From NCBI GenBank assembly GCA_964036315.1, contig OZ038510.1:83440319-83504318 (forward strand): a stretch of 64,000 nucleotides of DNA. Direction: 5' to 3'. Each line of letters begins with the position of its first letter. Position 1 is the stretch's first letter. Both the position numbers and the translations under genes were made by a program. This stretch comes from Acanthosepion esculentum. Its lineage: Eukaryota; Mollusca; Cephalopoda; Sepiida; Sepiidae. The notes beneath the pieces are model-generated. The model was not told the origin of the DNA. It did not search any database and saw only the letters and a program-made list of their open reading frames with translations. Positions 8,230 through 17,699 of the stretch are shown here, piece after piece.

Positions 8230-9182
8230 TGAGATCTTTTGCTTTCCGTCAGCATAGCTGATACTACTTTCCGGGAGAATAAGTCGTTGCGCCTCATAAG
8301 GTTTCTAGGTCTAACTTTTTCGGTTGACAAGAAAGTGTGTTCGCTGTGTCAGGCAAGACAAATGTTGTCTCCAGTGTCTATCGTACATATTTATAAGTTC
8401 AATTTTCGTCCATACTGCTTCCACATCCGGTCCGGTGCTGCTGCTTTATATTTAAGGATTCTTCATAAAATCCAAAGATTAATCTGCAATATTAATGGTC
8501 CTGGCCTGGCGTCTCGGTCTCTGTCACTTTCTCAACGTCGTAAAATTGCTTCCCTTTGCTTCTTCTATAAATAATTTCATGGTAATTTTTTCGTTATGTT
8601 TGTTGCTTTATTCCCCTCCTCTACAGACAATAAATTGTACATATATCGGACTCGTCAGGACTTCATGGATATTCTGAGGTATTATGGCGGATGAAGTAAG
8701 AATGGTAAGTAAGAATGCGTTATTTTGGTGTAAGGATTATTGTTGTATGTTTGGGTCAGTGATTGTCGCTAAGTTAAACGTTAAGACAGAAAAAATACCG
8801 CCCTTTTCCACATTCCCTAATTTGGCCTTGTGCCATATTTCTGTATATACACAGAATAAATATCGCTGTTCGTTATGGTATCTAGAAATTATGCGCAGTA
8901 CTAGATTGGCAGCTAGGTCTCATCATTTTGCATTTGATTCGGCTACATGTAATTTCTATGCTAAGTTTCTTTTTCGCACTACTCATTTGTGAGACTCTCT
9001 TCCGGCTGCATGATTTCCAGTCAACTCTGCTCCTCAAAAATTGAAATGCAATGTCAATTTGCTATCTACTGTCTTCCTGATCAGTCTTCTACTGTTCTCG
9101 CCCCTCGATAATGCTTCTGTTTTCTAATTTTGTCATACCCAGCAACCCATTTTGTCTTAGCGGCTTTACTCCCTTACTTGGG
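8230..9182 (+). mobile_element. Decayed APE-type LINE, 3' part, with nested insertion
   Basis: Frames in order encode LRLIRFLGLTFSVDKK and SLCQARQMLSPVSIVHIYKF (8290-8400), then ALYLRILHKIQRLICNINGP, SQRRKIASLCFFYK, a roughly 275 bp foreign segment, then MRSTRLAARSHHFAFDSATC, RTTHLW.SLP and LKCNVN near 9040. This is the post-polymerase region of a Jockey/CR1-like LINE, as in the better copy at 24260-24854. The 3' untranslated end (9120-9182, CTTACTTGGGGTG) matches, in reverse complement, the ends at 24277, 26590 and 28946. Many stops; 5'-truncated. Confidence 0.7.
8588..8862 (+). repeat. Insertion inside the LINE relic, ending TTTGGCCTTGTGCC
   Basis: In related LINE copies about five codons separate FYKYFHGN from the LVPR block; here about 275 bp intervene. 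The insert ends near 8835 with TTTGGCCTTGTGCCA, the terminal motif of the GC-rich repeats at 7926 and 15800. I infer a short element of a family sharing that 3' end. Boundaries are approximate to 20 bp. Confidence 0.45.
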
Positions 9183-9565
9183 GTGTATTCGATTAAAAAA
9201 GGAGGCAGGCCAGTTAGCATTTAACGGCACACATTTTAAAGACCGACTTTAAAGTGCCAATCCCAAGCGTACTGGTGTCAAGTATTAAACCTAGCCAACT
9301 GTCTAAAGATATGTATTGCCCTGACCAAAATATTATATTTTAACTCCGATGGAGTATTGGTTGAGTAACGCAAGGCTAGGGACCTAGCCAACCAGCACAA
9401 TGTTGTGCAAAAGTCAAGATATTTAATCGAACGCCCCATCGAATTGAAGTCAAGCCATTAGTGGTACAAGACAGATTTAAAGTGATAGTTACATGCATAT
9501 ATTGGAGTAGTGACAGCATTACTCAACCCGAAATCGGCATTCCTCTTTTAAAGTCTTTTTAGATG
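9183..9565. repeat. Possible inverted-repeat element (9179-9441)
   Basis: GGGGTGTATTCGATTAAA at 9179-9196 has an inverted partner TTTAATCGAACGCCCC at 9423-9438. This could be an element of about 260 bp with short terminal inverted repeats. However, the left copy overlaps the LINE 3' end (similar ends at 26590 and 24270), so it may instead be coincidence or an inverted second LINE end. 9442-9565 shows nothing recognisable. Confidence 0.3.
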
Positions 9566-9735
9566 TGAATGACTAAATCTAGCCCCCACCCACGCTGTTT
9601 CAAGTGAGGTACTGTCTTTAATTTTAACTGGCTAATTTAAATTTTAAATTTTAAATTTAAATTTAAATTTTATTGTCCTGGCTAAGCATCTTAGGGTCCA
9701 CAGCGTGCTGTGCATTCTATAGATTTTTAATCACA
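9566..9735. repeat. Imperfect palindrome with TTTAAA-rich centre
   Basis: ATGACTAAATCTAG...CACGCTG (9569-9602) is roughly repeated in inverted form as CAGCGTG...CTATAGATTTTTAATCA (9700-9733). The centre (9640-9671) is a palindromic series of AATTTAAATTT words. Possibly a decayed foldback element. Confidence 0.35.
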
Positions 9736-11255
9736 TGTGCACGCCAACGGAATGTAGCCTGTCCCTATTTTAAGCGTGAGTCCCACTAGTAAAAAAAAAT
9801 AACGCTAAAGTACCGATTCGTAATTTTGCTCTCTACTTTTTGAAAAGAAGACGAAATCCTTAAAGGTATTTTCTTGGGGTCCCTCAGGTTTTGAGGCCCG
9901 GTATATTTGTGCCGACTGTTCCCCACGTCTCGCCGCCTCTGCTGGAAGCAACACTATGGCTTCTGTATTTTCTTACATCTAAGATTACTTGTGAAAGGTA
10001 GGCTAACTGAGACTGCATGAAAACCATAACGCTGACGGGATTTTCGAGTAAGTTGAACCTGTAGACGCTTTCGGGAAGAAGAGAAGGACGATGATTTAAG
10101 CGTGCGAGGTCCGATATGGTGTACTTCGAAAATGAGTAAATAGCTATTAACCCGGACGGATATTTTTTTATTTTTTTTTTTTTTTGCATTTATATCAAAT
10201 GACCGTCTGATTTCTCGACAAATGTTGCACATATAAAATTCCATTTGTTTTATTAAAATTCCCTCCGTAATTTCAGAGAGTATAAAATTTATTTTGCTTG
10301 TAATTAAATGAATCAATTTTGATATTTTTTCGCCGTTCCCTTATATTTTTAAAAAAGAACAGAAGAAAGATATCGGATAAAATTTCTGATTCGCTGATAT
10401 AAGTAAGAAAATTTATTTTATTTCAAAAGAATATTCAACTTAGAATTATATTAACTCGCTGTAGTTGTCGTTCAAGGTTTCGTTATTGATTTAAATTTTT
10501 CTAATATTCTGTTATTGTTATTCCTTATTTGATATTAAAAAAAAATAACGTACTTATCAATTTTCTGAGTGAGATTCCTTGTAAGACAATTAACATAATA
10601 CAAGACCAGCGCTTTGCCCTCTATTCATAATTTAGCTTGCCAATTCAAAATCTTTTCGGCACAGTGAATATAGAATTCTGATTCCGCCTTTAAATCAATT
10701 TTCTTCTCATCGTTCTTTGATTTCCCTTGTGGTTTTTCTGTTCCGATATTTTTCTTTTTATTTTGTTCGTGTTTCAATCGGAAAGATTCCATCTTGATCA
10801 ACCTCCTCTGCATTCCCACGGAGAATACAAGACCCGCATTAATAATTGAATAAAGGAAAGGAGATAATAAGAGGTGGGGGTGGAATTCAGAGCCATCCGT
10901 CCTCCTCGCCACGATTCGGGTGTTGTGTGTGGGTGGGGGTGGTACAAGAATCCACTAAACTGGCAGAAAAGACATGACCAATTGCAAAAAAAAAGAAGAC
11001 CTCCGTATCACACAATAGACAGGTGGATTCTTGATAAAAATGAAAATAAAATAAAATGAAAAAAACTTAGAGATCGGAAAGAAAACTGAAATAAATAAAT
11101 TTTATTTATTTATACATTCCTTATTATTTATATCGCCAGATTTACTGACACACGCTTTCCATAATTCTTCAATATAAATCTCATTTGTTCGCATGATACA
11201 TGTATAAGCATATCCCACGCCCTCTCCCCCTTCTCTCTGTATCCTATCCACCCAT
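9736..11255. other. No recognised feature
   Basis: About 1.5 kb of AT-rich sequence with short homopolymer runs. Frames such as 10625-10912 on the minus strand (95 codons, Lys-rich) have no recognised domain. No RNA gene or repeat unit identified. Confidence 0.5.
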
Positions 11256-11271
11256 CTCTCTCTGTTCCTTA

Positions 11272-11309
11272 TCTATCTATCTATCTATCTATCTATTTCA
11301 GCCAGTTCA

Positions 11310-11340
<31 letters not shown>

Positions 11341-11353
11341 TTCAGCCAGTTCA

Positions 11354-11388
<35 letters not shown>

Positions 11389-11465
11389 TTCAGCCAGTTC
11401 ATATCTATCTATCTATCTATTTCAGCCAGTTCATATCTATCTATCTATCTATTTCAGCCAGTTCA

Positions 11466-11500
<35 letters not shown>

Positions 11501-11513
11501 TTCAGCCAGTTCA

Positions 11514-11568
<55 letters not shown>

Positions 11569-11581
11569 TTCAGCCAGTTCA

Positions 11582-11616
<35 letters not shown>

Positions 11617-11629
11617 TTCAGCCAGTTCA

Positions 11630-11664
<35 letters not shown>

Positions 11665-11677
11665 TTCAGCCAGTTCA

Positions 11678-11708
<31 letters not shown>

Positions 11709-11721
11709 TTCAGCAAGTTCA

Positions 11722-11752
<31 letters not shown>

Positions 11753-11765
11753 TTCAGCCAGTTCA

Positions 11766-11800
<35 letters not shown>

Positions 11801-11817
11801 TTCAGCCAGTTCATATC

Positions 11818-11848
<31 letters not shown>

Positions 11849-11895
11849 CTATCTATTTCAGCCAGTTCATATCTATCTGTCTATCTTAGTTTTTT
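11272..11895 (+). repeat. (TATC)n array with 13 regular TTTCAGCCAGTTCATA interruptions
   Basis: Runs of the tetranucleotide ATCT are interrupted 13 times by TTCAGCCAGTTCAT, starting at 11297, 11341, 11389, 11421, 11453, 11501, 11569, 11617, 11665, 11709 (one base changed), 11753, 11801 and 11857. Successive distances are 44, 48, 32, 32, 48, 68, 48, 48, 44, 44, 48 and 56, all multiples of four. The array thus grew by duplication of a unit of about 44-48 bp plus slippage by whole tetranucleotides. An open frame of 229 codons runs through it only because the unit lacks stops. Confidence 0.95.
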
Positions 11896-12017
<122 letters not shown>

Positions 12018-12039
12018 GAAATATAGATTTAAAGTGTGC

Positions 12040-12229
12040 TATATTTTTGGGATAAAGTGCTCAATATCAGAGATAGAGTGTATGTAAATATTAATATAAA
12101 AGTGAACATTGAAGTCAACACTCAGAGGCTACAGGCTGTTTCATTCTAGAGGCAATTGTCAGGCCTGACGATTGCGTCTAGCATGAAACAGACTGTTACC
12201 TTTGAGTGTTGACTTCAATGTTCTCTTTT
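12040..12229. repeat. Palindromic repeat P, copy 1
   Basis: 12098-12163 and 12164-12229 are reverse complements over 66 bp each with about eight mismatches, joined at a central GGCC with no loop. The outer ends read AAAAGTGAACATTGAAGTCA and, on the other side, TTGACTTCAATGTTCTCTTT. The 60 bp to the left (12040-12097, including ATATCAGAGATAGAGTGTAT) is also present beside copy 2 at 23700-23914, so the repeat is larger than the palindrome. Probably a non-autonomous transposon of foldback type; no coding capacity. Confidence 0.8.
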
Positions 12230-12438
12230 AAATCGAATCGAGTTCTTTCAGTTACTGTGTGTTTATATAAAAATAAATACGCTTAAATTCACCTTCATCT
12301 CTGCCGTGCGCCAATGTCTTATTGGTAGAATCCCCGACTGCCGCCATTTAAGTCGGGTTTCGATCCTAGCTAGAGGCGACCGGGCGTCTAGTCACACTGA
12401 TGAGCTGTGATACAGCGGAACTTCTGTCAGTGGATGAA
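12230..12438 (+). mobile_element. tRNA-Gly-like SINE, copy 1
   Basis: The segment 12309-12375 resembles a glycine tRNA gene: ATTGGTAGAATCCCCGACTGCC recalls the tRNA-Gly(GCC) D-arm and anticodon region, and GGTTTCGATCC (12356-12366) fits the B box of a pol III promoter. The stems no longer pair well, so it is not a working tRNA. It is followed by a body with CTGATGAGCTGTGATACAGC and ends in GTGGATGA next to (TA)n. A minus-strand copy of the whole unit, including about 75 bp upstream of the tRNA-like part, is at 23420-23632, and a tail fragment at 24919-24995. Confidence 0.65.
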
Positions 12439-12570
12439 AAAATATATATATTTCCTACATTGTTTTTGTTATTTCATTCCTTATCTCTCTCTATATATTA
12501 TATATATATATATATTTCCTTCTTTATTTGTTTCTATTTCATTACGTCTCCTTCTTTATCTATGTGTCTA

Positions 12571-12601
<31 letters not shown>

Positions 12602-12940
12602 GTGTGCGTGTATGTTTAAATGCTTAAACTCAATATCAAAGGCTGATTATAATTTTCATAAAAGATCATTTGTTTATGTGTACATAACTAAGTAGACTGT
12701 TAGTGTACATACATATATACATACATATGTACATACATGTATTATATCTATAAATATTACAAATTTGTGACTGGTATAGATAATTCCAAGGAGGATATTA
12801 ATCCAGGCAGAAGTCAGTGTAAACTATAGAGAATAAGAAGAATAAGAAGAAGAAGAAGAAGAATCAAGAAAATCCTTGAAGATTCAATTCGGTTATAATT
12901 TATTACGTGAATATCACACACTATATTCATCTCTTCACTA

Positions 12941-12991
<51 letters not shown>

Positions 12992-13209
12992 ATGTGCAGG
13001 TATGCAGGAAAATTTCTAAATAATGAAAAGTTATTAAAAAAATAGACAGGAGTTAACGTTTTTTTTTTCTGACATCAACAAATTTTCGCATTGAATAATT
13101 AGCATAAAAAATAGATAAATAAATAAATTCCATTGTTTAATAAAAGTCTTAAAAGCTTAGCCTAATCATTAAATAGAAAAACTCTTTGTGAAGTCGTCAA
13201 AAAAACAAA
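12439..13209. other. AT-rich stretch with microsatellites
   Basis: No gene seen. (TA)n runs at 12495-12514, 12582-12602 and 12941-12992; TACA/TATG words at 12710-12745; a short (AAG)n at 12837-12863. The rest is unrecognised AT-rich DNA. Confidence 0.7.
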
Positions 13210-13700
13210 TTGTAGTTCAGTGCAATGCGTTTATATGAAACAGCCATTTGAATAAACAAATAAATAAGGAGACTAAGAGATAGATAATATAATACAAAAT
13301 CCTCGCGACACTTAACGACTTGCCGTCGCGCCACGAACTATCTTTCGCTTTAAACTAATGAGACAGTGACCGCCACCATCATCTTTGGAATAAATACCCC
13401 CCCACCCCAGCATAACCTTTCCGAAGGTGACTAATCTGTAGATAAGAGTTAACTGTTCGACCACCCAACCAAAATGGCCGCCACAGCCGTTTCTATAGTA
13501 ATTAATTTTGCGAACAAACATGCTTATAAACACGCGCAAACCACAAGATAGCTTATTCCTAAATTTTCGCTTGAGGATGAAACGTGACTCGATACCTTAA
13601 TTCAACTTAATTTTAATAATTATATTGAGGTTTTCGGCTCTCGTTTTTGAAACATGAGAACTCTTACGTAGCGAAGGAATCATATTTCTAAAAAAATATT
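13210..13700. repeat. Dispersed repeat D, copy A
   Basis: Homologous in the same orientation to 15640-16365. Shared blocks include GACACTTAACGAC (13308 and 15713), CTTTCCGAAGGTGACT (13418 and 16090), AAAATGGCCGCC and CAGCCGTTTCTATAGTAATT (13470-13505 and 16147-16180), CTAAATTTTCGCTTGAGGAT (13560 and 16234) and ACATGAGAACTCTTACGTAG. It is about 490 bp and non-coding. The class is unknown. Confidence 0.7.
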
Positions 13701-13735
13701 ATAATATATTTATATATATATATATATATATATAT
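13701..13735. repeat. (TA)n microsatellite
   Basis: About 16 TA units at the right end of dispersed repeat D copy A. Confidence 0.9.
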
Positions 13736-13870
13736 TACATAAATCAACGGATAGAACTAATTACGAAATATAGACATAGAAATAAATTCCAAATTACACA
13801 AGGATGCATGTGCATATATATGGGGGTGTATGTGTGCGTATAGTGGCATATATGTTTGGACATGTAAATG

Positions 13871-13875
<5 letters not shown>

Positions 13876-13901
<26 letters not shown>

Positions 13902-14067
13902 CTGTATGAAGATATATATATATATATATATCTGTATGAAGATATATATATATATATATATATCTGTATGAAGATATATATATATATATATATATATCTG
14001 TATGAAGATATATATATATATATATATATATCTGTATGAAGATATATATATATATATATCTGTATGA

Positions 14068-14101
<34 letters not shown>

Positions 14102-14139
14102 GTATGAAGATATATATATATATATATATATCTGTATGA

Positions 14140-14175
<36 letters not shown>

Positions 14176-14181
14176 GTATGA

Positions 14182-14215
<34 letters not shown>

Positions 14216-14355
14216 GTATGAAGATATATATATATATATATATATATCTGTATGAAGATATATATATATATATATATATATCTGTATGAAGATATATATA
14301 TATATATATATCTGTATGAAGATATATATATATATATATATATATATCTGTATGA

Positions 14356-14391
<36 letters not shown>

Positions 14392-14655
14392 GTATGAAGA
14401 TATATATATATATATATATATATCTGTATGAAGATATATATATATATATATATATCTGTATGAAGATTTATATATATATATATATATCTGTATGAAGATT
14501 TATATATATATATATATATCTGTATGAAGATATATATATATATATATATATATCTGTATGAAGATATATATATATATATATATATCTGTATGAAGATATA
14601 TATATATATATATATATATCTGTATGAAGATATATATATATATATATCTGTATGA

Positions 14656-14697
<42 letters not shown>

Positions 14698-14703
14698 GTA
14701 TGA

Positions 14704-14737
<34 letters not shown>

Positions 14738-14743
14738 GTATGA

Positions 14744-14777
<34 letters not shown>

Positions 14778-14899
14778 GTATGAAGATATATATATATATA
14801 TATCTGTATGAAGATATATATATATATATCTGTATGAAGATATATATATATATATCTGTATGAAGATATATATATATATATATATATATATCTGTATGA

Positions 14900-14943
<44 letters not shown>

Positions 14944-14965
14944 GTATGAAGATATATATATATAT
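13876..14965. repeat. (TA)n array with 31 TCTGTATGAAGA interruptions
   Basis: A 1.1 kb tract in which runs of 6 to 20-odd TA units alternate with TCTGTATGAAGA. I count 31 copies of the 12-mer from 13901 to 14952, all in the same orientation; only two are followed by TTTATA rather than TATATA. Spacing is always even and ranges from about 26 to 50 bp. A minus-strand frame of 409 codons exists only because the repeat lacks stops. Origin: one interrupted (TA)n unit that spread by unequal exchange or slippage. Confidence 0.95.
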
Positions 14966-15589
14966 GCATATAAGTGTGTTGAACAGCATGATATATTCCA
15001 TTGGGTGTTCTGGTATTACCCACAATCTATAAATCTATAACTGAACTAATTTACATAAATTTTAACAGGCTTTTGTTTAAACCCCCCATCGATTATTAAT
15101 AATAATGGACACTTGTAGTACGAAAACTATTTACTCTGAATCCCAGAAAAACACTCCGGGGATTTTATACGAAACACCACATAGTAGGAACTGATATTAA
15201 ACTACAAACAACGAAAGGTCTCCTCCATAAATAAACCCCAACCCTAGAGCGCTTCCCCCGGGATAAGATACGTTACGCGCCCAACAATCACTAACAAAAA
15301 CCGATTCTCATTAACAAGGCGTCTACCAGAGGAGGACTGATATTGAAAATAAATTTAAAACAATACTCCGAGACAAACACTTAGGGGCTGATGATAGCCG
15401 CGAACAGAACGGCTTAAAATAGACTATCGGATGTTGAGGTAATTTTTTTTTTACTGTAACAAATACATATGCTCTGTTATAATAAATACATAGAACTCTC
15501 TGTGGATCAATAGTTTTATTAACTAATATTACTAGGATTCGCCCGGATTATATACCAACGGATCGATTACCTGTAGATATATATATAAA
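14966..15589. other. No recognised feature
   Basis: About 620 bp of mixed composition with stops in all frames. Nothing assigned. Confidence 0.4.
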
Positions 15590-15640
15590 AGTGGCCTGAC
15601 GATTGCATCTAGCATGAAACAGACTGTTGCCTCTGTTCAG
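15590..15640. repeat. Half copy of palindromic repeat P
   Basis: ATAAAAGTGGCCTGACGATTGCATCTAGCATGAAACAGACTGTTGCCTCTG repeats the right half of repeat P (12163-12205 region), joined to AAAAGTG next to a short TA run. It is followed at once by dispersed repeat D copy B. Confidence 0.7.
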
Positions 15641-15673
15641 TGCGACGCGTTTATGTACGAAACAGCCCTTTAG

Positions 15674-15705
<32 letters not shown>

Positions 15706-16365
15706 TCTTTAGACACTTAACGACGTACGATGGTGCCAACAGCTATCTGTCGCTGTGACTGGATATTTAGCATCTCCTCCTCCCCACACGGGTCGAATGT
15801 GGCACAAGGCCGGCTTAACGTGGGCTTCCCGAGCCCGTGGGCTCGGCCAAAAATATGCCCATTTACAACCCGTATAAACGGGTTTAGGGAATGTCTACCT
15901 CCTCGGACGGACCCTTGCCCTGCGACAAAGCCCCGTCCGAGTTCCTCCCCACCGAGGCGGAGAGTTCGACAGCAAAGAACTGTTTATACAACTGTTCTAG
16001 TCACAGCCCGTGACTGACCAGACGATGTGCATACATGAATGCCATCATTTGCATTGAAATGGACACCCCGGCCCTGCCTCGGCTTGACCTCTTTCCGAAG
16101 GTGACTGATATGTTGATGAAAATTGGTAACTCTTACGCCCCTTATCAAAATGGCCGCCCCAGCCGTTTCTATAGTAATTAATTTGACGAATGAACATGCT
16201 TATAAAGATGCGTAAATTTCAAGATTGGTTATTCCTAAATTTTCGCTTGAGGATGAAACAGGGCTTGATACCATAATTCAATTTAATTTTTAATAATTAT
16301 ATTGAGGGTTTCGGCTCTCGTTTTTTAAACATGAGAACTCTTATGTAGCGAAGGAATCATTTTTT
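15641..16365. repeat. Dispersed repeat D, copy B, with nested GC-rich element
   Basis: Same blocks as 13210-13700 in the same order, but longer by about 290 bp. The extra DNA is the GC-rich repeat at 15787-16075. Outside the insertion the two copies can be followed block by block up to the TTTTTTTTT run near 16360. Confidence 0.7.
15787..16075 (-). repeat. GC-rich short dispersed repeat, copy 2, nested in repeat D
   Basis: Reverse complement of the element at 7765-7975: TGTGGCACAAGGCCGG (15798-15813), the hairpin CCGAGCCCGTGGGCTCGG (15829-15846) and CTCGGACGGACC...CGAGTTCCTC...GAGAGTTCGAC follow in mirrored order. The flanks match repeat D at 13390-13420, so it was inserted into that repeat. 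Confidence 0.65.
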
Positions 16366-16493
16366 TTTTTAAATAATTATAATTTAAGATCTACTTCCGT
16401 ATGGAGCACTGTTTTTTTTAAAAATAAAACAAAAATACTAAAGAACTCCGGATTATTTACCAAACGTGTTCTTTCCTATTTTTCTACATATTT

Positions 16494-16538
<45 letters not shown>

Positions 16539-16543
16539 AAAAC

Positions 16544-16585
<42 letters not shown>

Positions 16586-16694
16586 TTCTTGTCCTAAAAA
16601 TAATTCTAAAGAATTAATAGATTTTATTTTTAGTGACTATCTATGCTTGAGTAGACGTCACGTTTGTTTAAACAGTATAAAATCTTTGGCCAAA
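16366..16694. repeat. (CA)n and (TA)n microsatellites in AT-rich DNA
   Basis: (CA)n at about 16495-16533, then (TA)n at 16546-16580. The remainder is AT-rich with nothing recognised. Confidence 0.85.
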
Positions 16695-16762
16695 AGATTT
16701 CAGCTTAGCATGATAGAGATTGTCACCGCTAGGTGTTGATTTCACTGTCTACTTTCATATTT
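16695..16762. repeat. Diverged half of palindromic repeat P
   Basis: TTAGCATGATAGAGATTGTCACCGCT then AGGTGTTGATTTCACTGTCTACTTTCATAT resembles the right arm of repeat P (CTAGCATGAAACAG...GAGTGTTGACTTCAATGTTC) with many changes. Low-copy remnant. Confidence 0.45.
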
Positions 16763-16798
16763 GTATACGAAAGCATACCTTAAAACTATATTTTATCA

Positions 16799-16810
<12 letters not shown>

Positions 16811-16871
<61 letters not shown>
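16811..16871. repeat. (TA)n(TG)n microsatellite
   Basis: About 22 TA units followed by about 8 TG units. Confidence 0.95.
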
Positions 16872-16872
<1 letters not shown>

Positions 16873-16899
16873 AGAGGAATCTTAATTATTTGCTTACTG

Positions 16900-17160
16900 A
16901 TACGGTCAAACTTTTTCTTAAACAGCGCTCAAATTTTGTGCACATTATCACTTGGATATACCAAAATCAAACAAGTACAAATATTTAAATGTCTGGGAAG
17001 TCTTTTTAACAGACAACGGGAAATTCGACGCCGAAATCCGAAGACGCATTGAAATAGAAGACGCATTGAAATAGAAGAATATTCCTTCTAAACACTAAGC
17101 AAAGAATTAAGAAACAGGGAAAATTGATTCGAAGCAGAAAAAAAAAAGTACTAAACAGTC
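16900..17160 (+). pseudogene. Degenerate reverse transcriptase fragment (LINE)
   Basis: Two frames encode YTKIKQVQIFKCLGSLFNRQ and, shifted, NFDAEIRRRIEIE. The pattern V..FKYLGS......EIRRRI is a familiar palm-to-thumb segment of many animal LINE reverse transcriptases. A 17 bp unit (GACGCATTGAAATAGAA) is tandemly duplicated at 17043-17077. The rest is too decayed to place in a clade. Confidence 0.45.
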
Positions 17161-17695
17161 ATTAAATGTTTGTCATTCTATATCGCATCTCTATATAAAT
17201 AACTGAGAGCTTCTCTGTCAACAATATATATATTATATATTTCACAGAACAACTACATTTTCTCAACGACTTACTTGCCATTTATCAGAATAAAGTTCTA
17301 TCCTACAGTACATTAATACGCAACATGAAAATAATAATAATAACATTAGAGAGCCCCTTATAATAAATGTCAAATAAAAGTTCCACTAGAACAAATAGAG
17401 TAATAATTATTGAAGTCATCTCCACCAGAAATATGAATTAATAAAAGCAATTGTAGTCAGTAACCTGGCTATTCTCCATTGCAAAAATCTCTAACAAAAA
17501 TGGATTTAGTTTAAAACTGAAAAAAAAAAGATTTATGTCGCACCACCACTTAAAACAAAACCAAAACGATGATGAACTCGTGATCTAGGTTCATTTCTGT
17601 CAACCTAAATCGCAAAATGTGGCTTACAGCCACATCACGCTGAAACATCAGTCCCCGTCGGTCAACAATGTTAAGCAAGTTGAGCCTACTCAGTC
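17161..17695. other. No recognised feature
   Basis: AT-rich spacer before the telomere-like tract; nothing assigned. Confidence 0.4.
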
Positions 17696-17699
17696 CATT

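Noticed and set aside
9179..9441. A clear MITE with GGGGTGTATTCGATTAAA terminal inverted repeats
   Set aside because: The left repeat overlaps a LINE 3' end seen elsewhere (24270, 26590), so the inverted match may be accidental; kept only as a low-confidence feature.
11200..11889. 229-codon frame, and a CRISPR-like look of short repeats with similar-sized spacers
   Set aside because: The spacers are the same (ATCT)n microsatellite of differing length, the repeat is only about 14-16 bp, and the context is eukaryotic. It is an interrupted microsatellite.
12309..12375. A functional tRNA-Gly gene
   Set aside because: Anticodon and T stems do not pair, the acceptor stem is not recognisable, and copies are embedded in a larger dispersed repeat. 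A tRNA-derived SINE fits better.
13876..14965. CRISPR-like regular array
   Set aside because: The spacers are all (TA)n and not unique; the repeat is 12 bp.
13794..15025. 409-codon minus-strand frame and several shorter frames in the (TA)n array
   Set aside because: Pure translation of TA repeats plus the 12-mer ([18 protein letters not shown] in the three frames); no protein character.
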